The position numbers were made by a program, and so were the translations under genes. A stretch of 64,000 bases of DNA from an uncultured Synechococcus sp. (lineage in GTDB: Bacteria; Cyanobacteriota; Cyanobacteriia; PCC-6307; Cyanobiaceae), in contig CAJWYF010000003.1 in the NCBI GenBank assembly GCA_913049535.1, positions 58,173 to 122,172 on the forward strand, in the 5' to 3' direction. The notes under the pieces were generated by a model. The model was not told the origin of the DNA. It searched no databases and was given only the letters and a program-made list of their open reading frames with translations. Below are positions 39,471-49,030 of the stretch, piece after piece (positions within the stretch are counted from its first letter, which is position 1; every line of letters starts with the position of its first letter).

Positions 39471-41519
39471 GTGACGCAGCAGCGCAGCAGCTGATGGTTC
39501 GCGCCCGCGGAAGCGCTCAAACACCTCCGTGGGTGCCTGGCTGCCGCCCAGGCTGAGCACGGTGGCGCGGAAGCGGCGACCGGTGTCCTGGAGCGCGTCC
39601 TCATCATCAAGGCCTGCATCTTCAAAGGCTGAGAAGGCATCGGCACTGAGGACTTCGGCCCACTTGTAGCTGTAGTACCCCGCTGAATAACCGCCGGCAA
39701 AGATGTGCCCAAAGCTGCAGAGCAGCGCGTCCTCCTCCAGCAGGGGCATCACGGTGGTGGTTTCGGCCACCTGACGCCGCAGCTGCTCAGGGGTGATGCC
39801 TGCATCAGCGCGCCAGACGGCGTGCAGACGCAGGTCCGTCAGCGCCAGGTGCACCTGGCGCAGGGTGGCTGAACCAGCCATGAAGGTGCGGGCCTCCAGC
39901 AGCTTGTTGCGCTCGCTCTGGGGCAGAGCATCGCCGCTCTGCCAGTGGCGGGCGATCGCATCGAGGGTTGGGCCGTCGTAGCACCAGTTCTCCATGAATT
40001 GACTGGGTAGCTCCACGGCATCCCACTCGACGCCGTTGATGCCTGCGGCTCCCGGTTGCTCAACGGTGGTGAGCATGTGCTGCAGCCCGTGGCCGAATTC
40101 ATGGAAGAGGGTTTCGACTTCGTCAAAACTCATCAGGCTCGGCGCCTCACCGACGGGCGGGGTCTGGTTGCAGATCAGGTAGGCCACAGGCAACACCAGG
40201 CTCCCATCGCTGTTGCGCTGGCGGCCGAGGCACTCATCCATCCACGCCCCGCCCCGCTTGCTGCCCGGGCGGCTGTAAGGATCGAGAAAAAAGGCCGCTA
40301 GCTGCTCTCCCGATTGGGCATCATTGACGCGGAAGAAGCGCACATCCCCATGCCAGAGGGGAGCTTCGCCATCGGCGGCACTGATGCGGATACCGAACAG
40401 CCGCTGGCAGAGACCGAACAGTCCATCCAACACCTGGGGAAGCGGGAAGTAAGGGCGCAGGGCCTCGCTGTCGAGATCAAAGCGCTGCTGGCGCTGCTTT
40501 TCGGCCCAGTAGCTCACGTCCCAGGGTTGAAGGGCATCGCCAGCGAGGGCTTGTAGGTCGCTGAGCTCGGCTTGGGCGGCGCTGAAAGCAGGAGCCCGCA
40601 GATCCTCCAGCAGCTGCTCGACCGCATCCACCGACGGGGCCATCTTGCTGGCCAGGCTGACGTCCGCCCAACAGCGGTAACCCAGCAGATCGGCCTTCTC
40701 CTGGCGCAGCTTGAGAATCTCGCCCACCAGTTCCCGGTTGCCCTCAGCAGCGCGGCTGATGAAGCCCCGGTAGGCCCGCTCACGCAGGTCGCGGCGAGCG
40801 GCAAAGCGCAGGAAGGGCCCGTAGCGCGGGTGATCGAGACCCAGCAGCCATGGACCGGCCTCTGCTGTGGCGGATTCATGGCCGTTGTTGCGAGCGGCAT
40901 CGGCCAGCAGCTCCAACAGGCTGGTGGGGCAGCCCTCCACCTCCTCGGGACCTTCCAGCAGCAGTTCCCAGCTCGCCGTGGCATCGAGCACGTTGTTGCT
41001 AAAGCGTGTACTCAGGGCGCTGAGCTCTTCGCTGAGCTGGTTGAAGCGCTGCTGCGCTGCACCCTCCAAGCCGACACCACGCAGCTGCATCTCCAGCAGC
41101 TCCTGATCGACGATCCGGCGTTGACAGTTATCCAGCAGATGGTTTTGGTCCGCCAGTTGCTTGAGGCCTTGGTAGATCGGTTGTGATTGCCCCAGACGGC
41201 TGCTGAAGCGCACCACGGCAGCCTGTTGGCTCTGGTGGGCCTCCCGCAGCTCGCTGCTGTTGCAGACCCCCAGCAGATGGCCAATGACGCCCCAGCTCCA
41301 GCGCAGTCGCTCACCGATCTGCTGCAGCGGCAGCATCAGCCTTGCCCAGGTGATGGGGCCTTCTCCTTGAAGGTCGGCTTCGACGGCCTCGAGCTGCTCG
41401 CCCAGCTCCTGCAACAGCTGGGGGATGGCGTCTTGGACCGACGCAGCCGAGATGGCACTGAACTTCGGCAGACCTTCACCGCGCAGCAGCTCAGCTGGGA
41501 AGGAGGGGGTCTGGCTCAT
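39450..41519 (-). CDS. prlC: Oligopeptidase A-like M3 metallopeptidase
   Basis: The protein has 689 residues from ATG 41519 (MSQTPSFPAELL). The zinc motif HEFGH is at about 473-477 within VETLFHEFGHGLQHML. Downstream is the MENWCYD segment typical of oligopeptidase A and the C-terminal FAGGYSAGYYSYKWAEVLSADAF. M3 enzymes degrade short peptides, including cleaved signal and transit peptides. A start at 41531 would overlap ndhD. It follows ndhD on the same strand by only 4 bases, a pairing without obvious functional meaning. Confidence 0.93.
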   Translation of the reverse strand: MSQTPSFPAELLRGEGLPKFSAISAASVQDAIPQLLQELGEQLEAVEADLQGEGPITWARLMLPLQQIGERLRWSWGVIGHLLGVCNSSELREAHQSQQAAVVRFSSRLGQSQPIYQGLKQLADQNHLLDNCQRRIVDQELLEMQLRGVGLEGAAQQRFNQLSEELSALSTRFSNNVLDATASWELLLEGPEEVEGCPTSLLELLADAARNNGHESATAEAGPWLLGLDHPRYGPFLRFAARRDLRERAYRGFISRAAEGNRELVGEILKLRQEKADLLGYRCWADVSLASKMAPSVDAVEQLLEDLRAPAFSAAQAELSDLQALAGDALQPWDVSYWAEKQRQQRFDLDSEALRPYFPLPQVLDGLFGLCQRLFGIRISAADGEAPLWHGDVRFFRVNDAQSGEQLAAFFLDPYSRPGSKRGGAWMDECLGRQRNSDGSLVLPVAYLICNQTPPVGEAPSLMSFDEVETLFHEFGHGLQHMLTTVEQPGAAGINGVEWDAVELPSQFMENWCYDGPTLDAIARHWQSGDALPQSERNKLLEARTFMAGSATLRQVHLALTDLRLHAVWRADAGITPEQLRRQVAETTTVMPLLEEDALLCSFGHIFAGGYSAGYYSYKWAEVLSADAFSAFEDAGLDDEDALQDTGRRFRATVLSLGGSQAPTEVFERFRGREPSAAALLRHSGLIAA

Positions 41520-41523
41520 CAAC

Positions 41524-43041
41524 TCAACCAACGGAAGACGTCATTTGTAGGGCGGCCAGCAAGGTGTTGTGAAGTTGGCCGGCAATGCTGTCGGTGGTGG
41601 CGTCGTAGATGCCCGTGGCCAGTCGCGGCCAGAAGCCAATCAGCAGGGTTGGCACCACCAGCACCAGGGCGATGGTCAATTCGCGGGGCCGCATGTCCCC
41701 AACGGTGGCCAGAGCCGGAATCCGCGGACCGAAGAAGACGCGGCGGCACATGCTCAGCAGGTACATCGGTGTCAGCACTAGACCGATGGCCGCCAGCACG
41801 ATCGTGATCACCCGGAAGGTGGGGGTGAAGGCTTCATTGCTGGTGATGCCAAGGAAGACGGTGATCTCGCTGACGAAGCCGCTCATGCCTGGAAGGGCCA
41901 GGGAGGCCAGACAGGTGATCACAAACAGGGCGAAGGTGATGGGCAGCACCTTCGCCAAGCCGCCCATGTTGGGAATCGAGAGGGTTTTGGTGCGCTCGTA
42001 AAAGACTCCGGTGACAAAGAACAGTCCAGCAGCGATCAGGCCGTGGCTGATCATCTGCAGCATGGCGCCGCTCAGGCCCAGATCATTGACGGCTGCAATC
42101 CCCAGCAGAACAAAGCCCATGTGACTCACGGAGCTGCAGGCGATGCGTCGCTTGACGTTGTCCTGGGCGAACGCGTTGAGGGCCCCATAGACCACATTGA
42201 CGATGCCAAGCACCATCAGGGCTGGGGCGAGCTGCAGGTGAATCTCCGGCAGCATCTGCACGTTGAAGCGCAGCAGGGCGTAACCGCCCATCTTGAGCAG
42301 CACCCCGGCCAGCAGCATTGAGATGGGTGCATTGGCCTCACCGTGGGCATCGGGAAGCCAGGTGTGCAGCGGGAACATCGGCAGCTTCACGCCAAAGCCG
42401 ATCAGGAAACCGAGGTAGCAGAGCAGGCCGAAGGTGCCGCTGTAGCTGCGGGAGGCGAGCTCAGCCAGGTTGAGGGTGAATGTCTCGCCACTGAAGGCCA
42501 ACGCCAAGCCGCTGATGAGGATCAGCAGGGAGGCCGTTGCGGTGTAAAGGATGAACTTGGTGGCAGCGTATTGGCGCCTCTGGCCGCCCCAGATGGCGAT
42601 CAACAAGTAGACGGGGACCAGTTCCAGCTCCCAGGCCAGGAAGAACAGCAGGAAATCCTGGGAGAGGAAGACCACGGCCTGGGCTGAAGCCTGGGCCAGC
42701 AGCAAGGCGAAATACAGCCGCGGTTTGCGCTCGATGGTCCAGCTGGCGGCAACCGTCAGCAGCGTCACCAAGCCACTGAGCAGCACCAGTGGAGCGGAGA
42801 TGCCGTCGGCCGCAAGGGACCACTGCAATCCCATGGCCGGGAGCCAGTCGATGCGTTCCACCAACTGCAGCGTGCCCAGATCGGGGTCGAAATGGCGGCT
42901 GAAGGACCAGACCATCAAGGCCAGATCGACCAGGAGGGTGATGAAAGCCACCCAGCGGCAGGATTTCTGCTGGCTGGCCGGTAGCAGCACCAGCACCAGT
43001 ACGCCGACCAGCGGCAACAGCACGATCAGGCTGAGATCCAC
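41524..43041 (-). CDS. ndhD: NAD(P)H-quinone oxidoreductase subunit 4 (NdhD)
   Basis: NdhD is a proton-pumping, antiporter-like subunit of the thylakoid NDH-1 complex, which works in cyclic electron flow, respiration or CO2 uptake depending on paralogue. The 505-residue protein has about 14 membrane helices, with the conserved Glu in [25 protein letters not shown], the Lys-bearing [13 protein letters not shown] and [12 protein letters not shown]. The GTG start ([10 protein letters not shown]) is inferred. thrB lies just upstream on the same strand, an arrangement I recall from other picocyanobacteria. Which paralogue it is cannot be decided here. Confidence 0.94.
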   Translation of the reverse strand: MDLSLIVLLPLVGVLVLVLLPASQQKSCRWVAFITLLVDLALMVWSFSRHFDPDLGTLQLVERIDWLPAMGLQWSLAADGISAPLVLLSGLVTLLTVAASWTIERKPRLYFALLLAQASAQAVVFLSQDFLLFFLAWELELVPVYLLIAIWGGQRRQYAATKFILYTATASLLILISGLALAFSGETFTLNLAELASRSYSGTFGLLCYLGFLIGFGVKLPMFPLHTWLPDAHGEANAPISMLLAGVLLKMGGYALLRFNVQMLPEIHLQLAPALMVLGIVNVVYGALNAFAQDNVKRRIACSSVSHMGFVLLGIAAVNDLGLSGAMLQMISHGLIAAGLFFVTGVFYERTKTLSIPNMGGLAKVLPITFALFVITCLASLALPGMSGFVSEITVFLGITSNEAFTPTFRVITIVLAAIGLVLTPMYLLSMCRRVFFGPRIPALATVGDMRPRELTIALVLVVPTLLIGFWPRLATGIYDATTDSIAGQLHNTLLAALQMTSSVG

Positions 43042-43102
43042 AGGCCGCCGAGTCTTTATTGGCTGTCAACTTATCAGTTGGGTGCCAGGCCCTTGGGTAG
43101 TT

Positions 43103-44047
43103 CTACTCAGCTTTGTTCCAGCGGCTGCCGCCGTGCTGCAGAGACAGTGCCAGGGCTTTGGCGGTGACCCCCTTGCGTTCCCAGCTGCTGGCCATGGCTT
43201 CCGCGACCGCCTCGCCCTTGGATAGGGGGCAAAGCGCCAGGAGGCTGGGGCCAGCGCCGCTGATGACGCAGCCCCAGGCACCGGCCTCCATGGCAGCCTT
43301 GCGCACCTCGCTGCCCCCCTGGATCAGAGGCCAGCGGTAGGGCTCATGCAGCCGATCGTGCATGCCATCGGTGATCAGATCGCCATTGCCGGTTCTGAGG
43401 CCCTGCAGCAGGAGGGTGAGGGATCCAAGGTTCGTCACCGCATCGGGAATCACGATCTGCTTTGGCATGGCCCGGCGGGCATCTGCGGTGGAGAGCCGGA
43501 TGCTGGGTATCGCCACCACGGCCTGCACGTCGGGATGCCACTCGCAGCGCACCACACGCCAGCGTCGAGAAGCGGCCTGGGCCGTCAAGCAGAGGCCTCC
43601 CAGCAACGAGGGCACCACGTTGTCGGGGTGGCCCTCAATGTCGATGGCCAGTTCCAGCAGCTTTTCCTTGCCCAGGGCTTCTCCGGCCAAGGCATTGGCC
43701 CCCATCAGTCCAGCGACGATGGCTGTGGCGCTGCTGCCCAGGCCGCGGGCTGGCGGCACCGCAAGGTGCACGCGGGCCTCCAAGGCGATCGGCGGCATGC
43801 CGATCTCGCGCCAGACCCGTTGGGCGGCGCGGTACACCAAATTGTCGGGACCACCGCGCAGGTGGGAGCCCTCCTCACTTTCGATGATCAGCTCAAAGCG
43901 CTCAGCTCCCCCCTCCAGCACGGTGAGCTGAAACCGGTTGCTGAGATCGAGGGCTGCGCCTAGGCAATCAAAGCCAGGCCCCAGGTTGGCGGTGGTGGCG
44001 GGCACATCCACCACAACGGCAGAGCCGATCTCCGGTTTGGCCTTCAC
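43103..44047 (-). CDS. thrB: Homoserine kinase
   Basis: ThrB phosphorylates L-homoserine in the threonine pathway. The 314-residue GHMP kinase has the N-terminal VDVPATTANLGPGFDCLG substrate strand, the ATP-binding PPARGLGSSATAIV loop, and the C-terminal AWGCVISGAGPSLLAL motif. Length is standard. It lies 61 bases upstream of ndhD and 51 bases downstream of the glk gene on the minus strand, so glk, thrB and ndhD may share a transcript. Confidence 0.96.
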   Translation of the reverse strand: MKAKPEIGSAVVVDVPATTANLGPGFDCLGAALDLSNRFQLTVLEGGAERFELIIESEEGSHLRGGPDNLVYRAAQRVWREIGMPPIALEARVHLAVPPARGLGSSATAIVAGLMGANALAGEALGKEKLLELAIDIEGHPDNVVPSLLGGLCLTAQAASRRWRVVRCEWHPDVQAVVAIPSIRLSTADARRAMPKQIVIPDAVTNLGSLTLLLQGLRTGNGDLITDGMHDRLHEPYRWPLIQGGSEVRKAAMEAGAWGCVISGAGPSLLALCPLSKGEAVAEAMASSWERKGVTAKALALSLQHGGSRWNKAE

Positions 44048-44098
44048 TGCGTCTGATCCTCCAACCCCCAGACGCCTTGCCAGGCCTCTGGTTTTGCG

Positions 44099-45136
44099 TT
44101 ATGCGCACTCTGCCAGCATGCGGGCCCGGCAGGCAGCACTGAACAGGCCTGCATCGGGGTCCACCAGCGCCTTGACCGGCAGGCTGGCGATCAACGAACT
44201 GAAACGCCCCTTGCTGCGCATCGGCACGAGGAAGGCATCGCTCTTGAGGCGCTCCACATGCTTGGCGGCCGTGCCTCCACCCACCCAGAGCCCGCCACTG
44301 GCCAGTTCATGCAGGGCCAGATCACCGGCGGCGGAGCCGTACGCCCCCAGCCACAGCTGCACGGCACGGCTGGAGAGCACACCGCCTTCGTTGCAGCGTT
44401 TGGCCACCATGGCCGGGAGGTCGGGCCGACCGGGGGTGCCGGGCGGTTGCCGGCGCCAGTTCAGGGCGGCCTCCGTCAGATCCGTGATGTCCTCCAGTCC
44501 GCCGCAGTGCAGCAGCCACAGGAAGATCAGCCCCAGGCCGGTGCCACTCACCACCCGCTCGACGGAGAGCCGCTCCAGGCCAAGTTCTTTGCGCAACCAG
44601 CCCAGCATCAGGATTTCATCGGCGGTGCGGGGCGCAAATTCCCGATGTCCCCCTTCGCTGGGCAGGGCAATCAGCTGGCCGCCGGCATGGATGCCGCGGG
44701 CCATGCCCAGACCGGTGCCGGCACCGATGATCGCGATCGGCCCTGTCGGATCGGCAGTGCCCTCCTGCAGCACCACCTGCTGGGTGTCACTGAGGTGGGG
44801 CAGGCCGTAGACCAGCACGGCAAAGTCATTGACCAGTTCCAGGGCGCTGATGCCGCATTCAGCGGCAAGGCCCTGTTGTTCCATCTCCCAAGGGAGATTG
44901 GTGATGTGGGCCTGGCCATGCTGCACAGGACCCGCGACGGCGATGCAGCCAGCATCGACGTGGCCATCGCTGGGGTGATGCTCCTTGAGGAAGTGCTGGA
45001 GCATCGGCGCCAGGCCTGACCACTCCGGTGAGGCGTAGCGCTCCTTGCTGATGCACTCCAGCTGGCCACCTTCAGCGCGATAGAGGGCGAGCAGGGTTTT
45101 TGTGCCGCCAAGATCGCCGGCCAGCAGCAGAGACAT
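44099..45136 (-). CDS. glk: Glucokinase (Glk family)
   Basis: The 345-residue protein has the phosphate-binding LLLAGDLGGTKTLLALY at the start, CIAVAGPV, the catalytic ELVNDFAVLVYGLP, GPIAIIGAGTGLGMA and a GGHREFAP segment. It is therefore the bacterial Glk family, distinct from the ROK kinase at 33895. It makes glucose 6-phosphate from glucose released from glycogen or sucrose, or taken up. The stop lies 51 bases before thrB, and thrS ends 60 bases upstream on the same strand. Confidence 0.94.
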   Translation of the reverse strand: MSLLLAGDLGGTKTLLALYRAEGGQLECISKERYASPEWSGLAPMLQHFLKEHHPSDGHVDAGCIAVAGPVQHGQAHITNLPWEMEQQGLAAECGISALELVNDFAVLVYGLPHLSDTQQVVLQEGTADPTGPIAIIGAGTGLGMARGIHAGGQLIALPSEGGHREFAPRTADEILMLGWLRKELGLERLSVERVVSGTGLGLIFLWLLHCGGLEDITDLTEAALNWRRQPPGTPGRPDLPAMVAKRCNEGGVLSSRAVQLWLGAYGSAAGDLALHELASGGLWVGGGTAAKHVERLKSDAFLVPMRSKGRFSSLIASLPVKALVDPDAGLFSAACRARMLAECA

Positions 45137-45196
45137 GGGTGAACTGCGTCGTGCTCAGGCTGGCGCTCCCATGCGCTGATAGGAGGTGCGTTGCGG

Positions 45197-47011
45197 TTAA
45201 GGGGCCGCTGCAGGGGTGGCTGCAGGTAAATCCAGCGTCGCAGAGCGTTGGCTGTTGGCTGATATGGCCGCTTTGAGGAGAGCATCAAGCTCAACAGCAC
45301 CAAGATCACCTTGCAGCCGGCTGCGCAGGCTCAGGGTGCGGTGCTCAGCTTCCTGGGCACCGATGACAGCCAACAATGGAATTTTCTGCTGTTCACCGGT
45401 GCGGATCAGCTTGCCCAGCCGGTCGCCGCTGCGGTCGATGCTGCAGCGCACGCCAGCTTGTTGAAGCTGCTCCCTGGTCTGCTCGGCGTAGCTCATCACC
45501 TCATCGGTCACCGGCAGCAGACGCACCTGTTCCGGGGCCAGCCAGAAGGGGAAATCCCCTGCGTAATTCTCGGTCATGATCCCGAAGAAGCGCTCCAGCG
45601 AGCCGAAGATGGCGCGGTGGATCATGATGGGTCGCTGCCTTGAACCGTCAGCTGCCACGTACTCGAGCTTGAACCGTTCGGGCAGGTTGAAATCCAGCTG
45701 AATCGTTGAGCACTGCCACATCCGGCCGATGGCGTCTTCGATCTTGAGGTCGATCTTGGGGCCGTAGAAAGCACCACCGCCTTCATCGATCTTGTAAGCC
45801 CATCCCTTGCGCTCAAGCGCCTCAATCAATCCCTTGGTGGCGAGTTCCCAAACGCTGTCTTCCCCGATGGATTTCTCCGGGCGGGTGGAGAGGTTGATTT
45901 CGTAGTTGGTGAAATCGAAGGTGCTGAGGATTTCTTCGGTGAGATCAAGGATGCGCAGAATCTCATCGCTGATCTGTTCGGGAAGGCAGAAGACATGGGC
46001 ATCGTCCTGGGTGAAGCCCCTGACGCGCATCAGCCCATGCATCACCCCGGGGCGCTCGTAGCGGTACACCGTGCCGAGCTCGGCCCAGCGGATCGGTAGT
46101 TCCCGGTAACTGCGCAGCGTGCTGGCGTAGGTCAGCACATGGAACGGGCAGTTCATCGGTTTGAGCTGGTATTCCCGCTCATCGACCTGCATGGGGCCGA
46201 ACATCGATTCGCTGTAGAAATCGAGGTGACCGGAGGTCTTCCACAGGCTGATGTCAGCCACATGGGGGGTGTAGAGCAGCTCGTAGCCGCCGGCGAAGTG
46301 GGCCTGACGCCAGAACTCCTCGATCAGCAGGCGCATGCGGGCCCCGCGGGGATGCCAGAACACCAGACCAGCGCCGGCTTCATCCTCGATGGAGAACAGA
46401 TCGAGGTCGGTTCCGATCCGACGGTGGTCACGCCGTTTGGCCTCCTCGATGCGGCGCCTGTGCTCCGCCAGTTGCTCTGCGCTCTCGAAGGCGGTGCCGT
46501 AGATCCTTTGCAGCTGGGCTTTGGTCTCGTCGCCGCGCCAGTAGGCGCCCGCCACGCTCTCGAGCTCGAAGGCCTTGGGGTTGAGCTGACCGGTGTGCTC
46601 CACATGGGGGCCAGCGCAGAGGTCCCACCACTCCTCACCGAGGGTGTAGAGGGTGATCGGCTCCTGCAGCCCTTCGAGGATCTCGAGTTTGTAGGGCTCG
46701 TTCTGGGCTTTGATCTTCTCTTCTGCTTCGCTGCGGCTGACCTCGATGCGTTCGAGGGGCAATTTTTTGTTGATGATTTTGATCATCCCCTTCTTGATGG
46801 CCTTGAGGTCGGCCTCGGTGAAGGGCTCGGGGTTGTCGAAGTCGTAATAGAACCCCGTTTCGGTCCAAGGCCCGATCGTCACCCTGGCCTTGGGAAACAG
46901 CTGCTGCACCGCCATGGCCATCACGTGGCTCATGGAGTGGCGGATCTTCAGCAGCTGAGGGCTTTGGCTGGTTTTGGGCAGCTCCACTGCGGCTGACGAC
47001 ACCGTTGGCAA
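45197..47011 (-). CDS. thrS: Threonyl-tRNA synthetase lacking the TGS domain
   Basis: The 604-residue class II synthetase charges tRNA-Thr. It begins almost directly with the N2 editing domain (IRHSMSHVMAMAVQQLFP, with the HxxxH motif). The catalytic core follows, with zinc ligands in NCPFHVLTYA, motif 2 and the motif 3 region GSLERFFGIM, and then the anticodon domain. The TGS (N1) domain found in 640-residue homologues is absent, as in some other cyanobacterial ThrRS. The start is TTG at 47011, only 4 bases from the divergent TM2 gene. Confidence 0.95.
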   Translation of the reverse strand: MPTVSSAAVELPKTSQSPQLLKIRHSMSHVMAMAVQQLFPKARVTIGPWTETGFYYDFDNPEPFTEADLKAIKKGMIKIINKKLPLERIEVSRSEAEEKIKAQNEPYKLEILEGLQEPITLYTLGEEWWDLCAGPHVEHTGQLNPKAFELESVAGAYWRGDETKAQLQRIYGTAFESAEQLAEHRRRIEEAKRRDHRRIGTDLDLFSIEDEAGAGLVFWHPRGARMRLLIEEFWRQAHFAGGYELLYTPHVADISLWKTSGHLDFYSESMFGPMQVDEREYQLKPMNCPFHVLTYASTLRSYRELPIRWAELGTVYRYERPGVMHGLMRVRGFTQDDAHVFCLPEQISDEILRILDLTEEILSTFDFTNYEINLSTRPEKSIGEDSVWELATKGLIEALERKGWAYKIDEGGGAFYGPKIDLKIEDAIGRMWQCSTIQLDFNLPERFKLEYVAADGSRQRPIMIHRAIFGSLERFFGIMTENYAGDFPFWLAPEQVRLLPVTDEVMSYAEQTREQLQQAGVRCSIDRSGDRLGKLIRTGEQQKIPLLAVIGAQEAEHRTLSLRSRLQGDLGAVELDALLKAAISANSQRSATLDLPAATPAAAP

Positions 47012-47015
47012 TCCG

Positions 47016-47510
47016 ATGAGAATGGGGATCTTACGCAGGCTGAGCGTGTCGCCCCCGTCGTCGTCCCATCGTGATCAGCTGCGCCGTGTTGATCTCTCCT
47101 ATCTGCTTTGGTGCCTTTCGCTGGTGGGCGTCTGCGGTGTGCAGCGCTTCTACAACAGACGTCCCCTCAGTGGGGTGCTGTACCTGGTGACTTTCGGATT
47201 TCTCGGCATCGGCACCCTGATCGATCTGTTCCTCATCCCCGGCCTGGTGGGCCATGCCAATGCCCCGACCCTGTTGGAGCAGGCTCGCCGCGAGAAGGGG
47301 GAGCCTGAGCCACTGGATCGTCAGTTGCTGCTGCTCGCTCGCTGTAGTGGGGAGGCAGGATTCAGCCTCAACGATGCATTGCTGGCGATTCAGCCCCCAG
47401 AGATGGCGCAATTGGATGCTGTGCGCAAGGAGCTAGAGCGGATGCAACTGGCCGATCTGCTCCTGGTCACCAGCGATGAGCGTGGTCGGGTGGTGTACCG
47501 GGAACCTTGA
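47016..47510 (+). CDS. TM2-domain membrane protein
   Basis: From the ATG at 47016 (or 47022) the product has about 164 residues. A TM2 domain occupies about 25-75 (DLSYLLWCLSLVGVCGVQRFY, then LYLVTFGFLGIGTLIDLFLIP), two helices joined by a short turn with the FYN/G motif. The soluble C-terminus contains a winged-helix-like LDAVRKELERMQLADLLLVTSDERGRVVY. Function is unknown. It is divergent from thrS with a 4-base gap, so their promoters must lie inside each other's coding or leader regions. Confidence 0.8.
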   Translation: MRMGILRRLSVSPPSSSHRDQLRRVDLSYLLWCLSLVGVCGVQRFYNRRPLSGVLYLVTFGFLGIGTLIDLFLIPGLVGHANAPTLLEQARREKGEPEPLDRQLLLLARCSGEAGFSLNDALLAIQPPEMAQLDAVRKELERMQLADLLLVTSDERGRVVYREP

Positions 47511-47582
47511 GCTGAGCGTTTGGTGACAGTTTCTGGCGCAGCCTGCTGTGGTTTCTACGGTTGTGGTACTGAGCTGGATCTG

Positions 47583-48179
47583 ATGTCCGCCACCCCGCTC
47601 CGGCCTCCCCTGCGGACCCTGCAGCGGGCTTTCGATCAGCTGCCCCAAGCGTCAATGCAGCGTTTTGGGTGGTCCCTGAGTTGGGCGTTGCTGCTTCCGT
47701 TGGCCGCTTGGTTGCCCCTACCTGTGCTGCTGCAGGTGGCCCTTCAGCTCATGGCTCTGACGATCGCCATGGCTGGACTGCTGGTCACCCCTGAGCGGTC
47801 GTCGGTTGCTCAGGGCCAGGGATGGCGTGGATGGGTTGCACCGCTGCAGCGGGCACCTCTGCCGTTGCTGCTGCTGCCGTTGCTGATCGGCAGCCTTAGC
47901 GCCTTGGCGGGTCTTCTCTTTCTCTTTCCAGGTGTGTTGCTTCTGCTGGCCTGGAGCTTTTCGTTGCCATTGCTGCTGGATCAAGGCGGTGAGGCCTGGG
48001 AGGCCATGGCGGCCAGCACGCAGATGGTGCGCCGTCACTGGCGCCGTCTGTTGCCGCGACTGCTGCTGCTCTGGGGGGTGAGCGTGCTGGTGGCGTTGAT
48101 GGGGTGGTGGTTGCTCGGCCTGTGGTTGCCGCTGGCCGCATCGTTGTTGCAGGGTCTGTATCGATCTGCCCAGGGCTGA
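47583..48179 (+). CDS. Polytopic membrane protein of unknown function (198 aa)
   Basis: The ATG at 47583 gives a protein with about five or six hydrophobic helices and few charged residues outside an AWEAMAASTQMVRRHWRRLLP segment. That segment resembles the DUF975/glycerophosphodiester-phosphodiesterase membrane-domain pattern of channel-like integral proteins. I cannot name the family with confidence. Its TGA overlaps the next gene's ATG by one base (TGATG), implying translational coupling to the peptidoglycan amidase. Confidence 0.65.
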   Translation: MSATPLRPPLRTLQRAFDQLPQASMQRFGWSLSWALLLPLAAWLPLPVLLQVALQLMALTIAMAGLLVTPERSSVAQGQGWRGWVAPLQRAPLPLLLLPLLIGSLSALAGLLFLFPGVLLLLAWSFSLPLLLDQGGEAWEAMAASTQMVRRHWRRLLPRLLLLWGVSVLVALMGWWLLGLWLPLAASLLQGLYRSAQG

Positions 48180-49030
48180 TGCCCCGATCCCTGTTGTTCT
48201 GCCTGGCCAGCCTGCTCCTGGGAGCCGGTTCGGTGGCTGGGCTGTGGTGGTGGCACCAGCAGCGACTGGTCCCACCTGCAGCGGCCCTGATGCCTCTGGC
48301 CCAGGGGGAGGGGCTCCAGCCTTTGCTGGTTCCCGATCCCAAGGCGGCCAAGCGTTGTGCCCAGCGACTGGGGATCCGTGAGCGGGATACGCCGGCTGAT
48401 CCCACCAATTTCGGGGTGCGCCGACCCAGCGACAGCCTCTCCGGCCCCGTGCCGGATCAGCCCTCGCTGGTGGTTGTGCATGAGACCGTGCTGTCCCTTG
48501 AAGACACCTTGAACTTCTTCCAGACGCCCCATCCACGTGATGCGGATCAGGCCAGCTATCACCTGTTACTCGACCGCAACGGCACCGCGTTCCGCCTGGT
48601 GCCGGACCGCAACCGTGCCTTTGGCGCCGGTTGGAGCGCCTGGGGTGATGCCACGATCCGTCACCGCCCTTCCAGCACCCCACTGGCCGGTGGCTCACTC
48701 AACAACGTGGCCCTGCATATCAGTCTGGAGAGTCCAGAGGACGGACGGGGTGATGACGATGCCCACAGCGGCTACAGCAAGGCCCAGTACATGCGGTTGG
48801 CTGAGCACGTCCTGGTCTGGCAGTTGCGCTGGGGGATCCCGATGCGGCGCATCACCACACACGAGGCCGTTGACCGCAGCCACAGCCGACGGGATCCCCG
48901 CAGCTTTCGCTGGGAACGCTTTGATCGGGCCTGGGATGAAGCGGCGAACCGCTGCGGCATCCGCATCGATGGCCCTTACGGCATTGATGCCCCACCAACG
49001 GCGGCTGAATCAGTCGAGCAGGACCGCTAA
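48179..49030 (+). CDS. N-acetylmuramoyl-L-alanine amidase (amidase_2 type)
   Basis: The 283-residue protein has an N-terminal signal or anchor (MPRSLLFCLASLLLGAGSVAG). A zinc-amidase domain follows with His101 in LVVVHETVLS, the YHLLLDRNGTAFRLVPD core, NNVALHISLE, and the late TTHEAVDRSHSRRDP ligands. Such enzymes cleave the lactyl-amide bond in peptidoglycan in the periplasm. The start overlaps the upstream membrane-protein stop (TGATG), so the two may work together at the envelope. It overlaps the convergent CPP1-like gene by 21 bases. Confidence 0.9.
   Translation: MPRSLLFCLASLLLGAGSVAGLWWWHQQRLVPPAAALMPLAQGEGLQPLLVPDPKAAKRCAQRLGIRERDTPADPTNFGVRRPSDSLSGPVPDQPSLVVVHETVLSLEDTLNFFQTPHPRDADQASYHLLLDRNGTAFRLVPDRNRAFGAGWSAWGDATIRHRPSSTPLAGGSLNNVALHISLESPEDGRGDDDAHSGYSKAQYMRLAEHVLVWQLRWGIPMRRITTHEAVDRSHSRRDPRSFRWERFDRAWDEAANRCGIRIDGPYGIDAPPTAAESVEQDR

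Noticed and set aside
46139..46996. 285-residue plus-strand frame opposite thrS
   Set aside because: Antisense to the synthetase editing and core domains; no independent signal.
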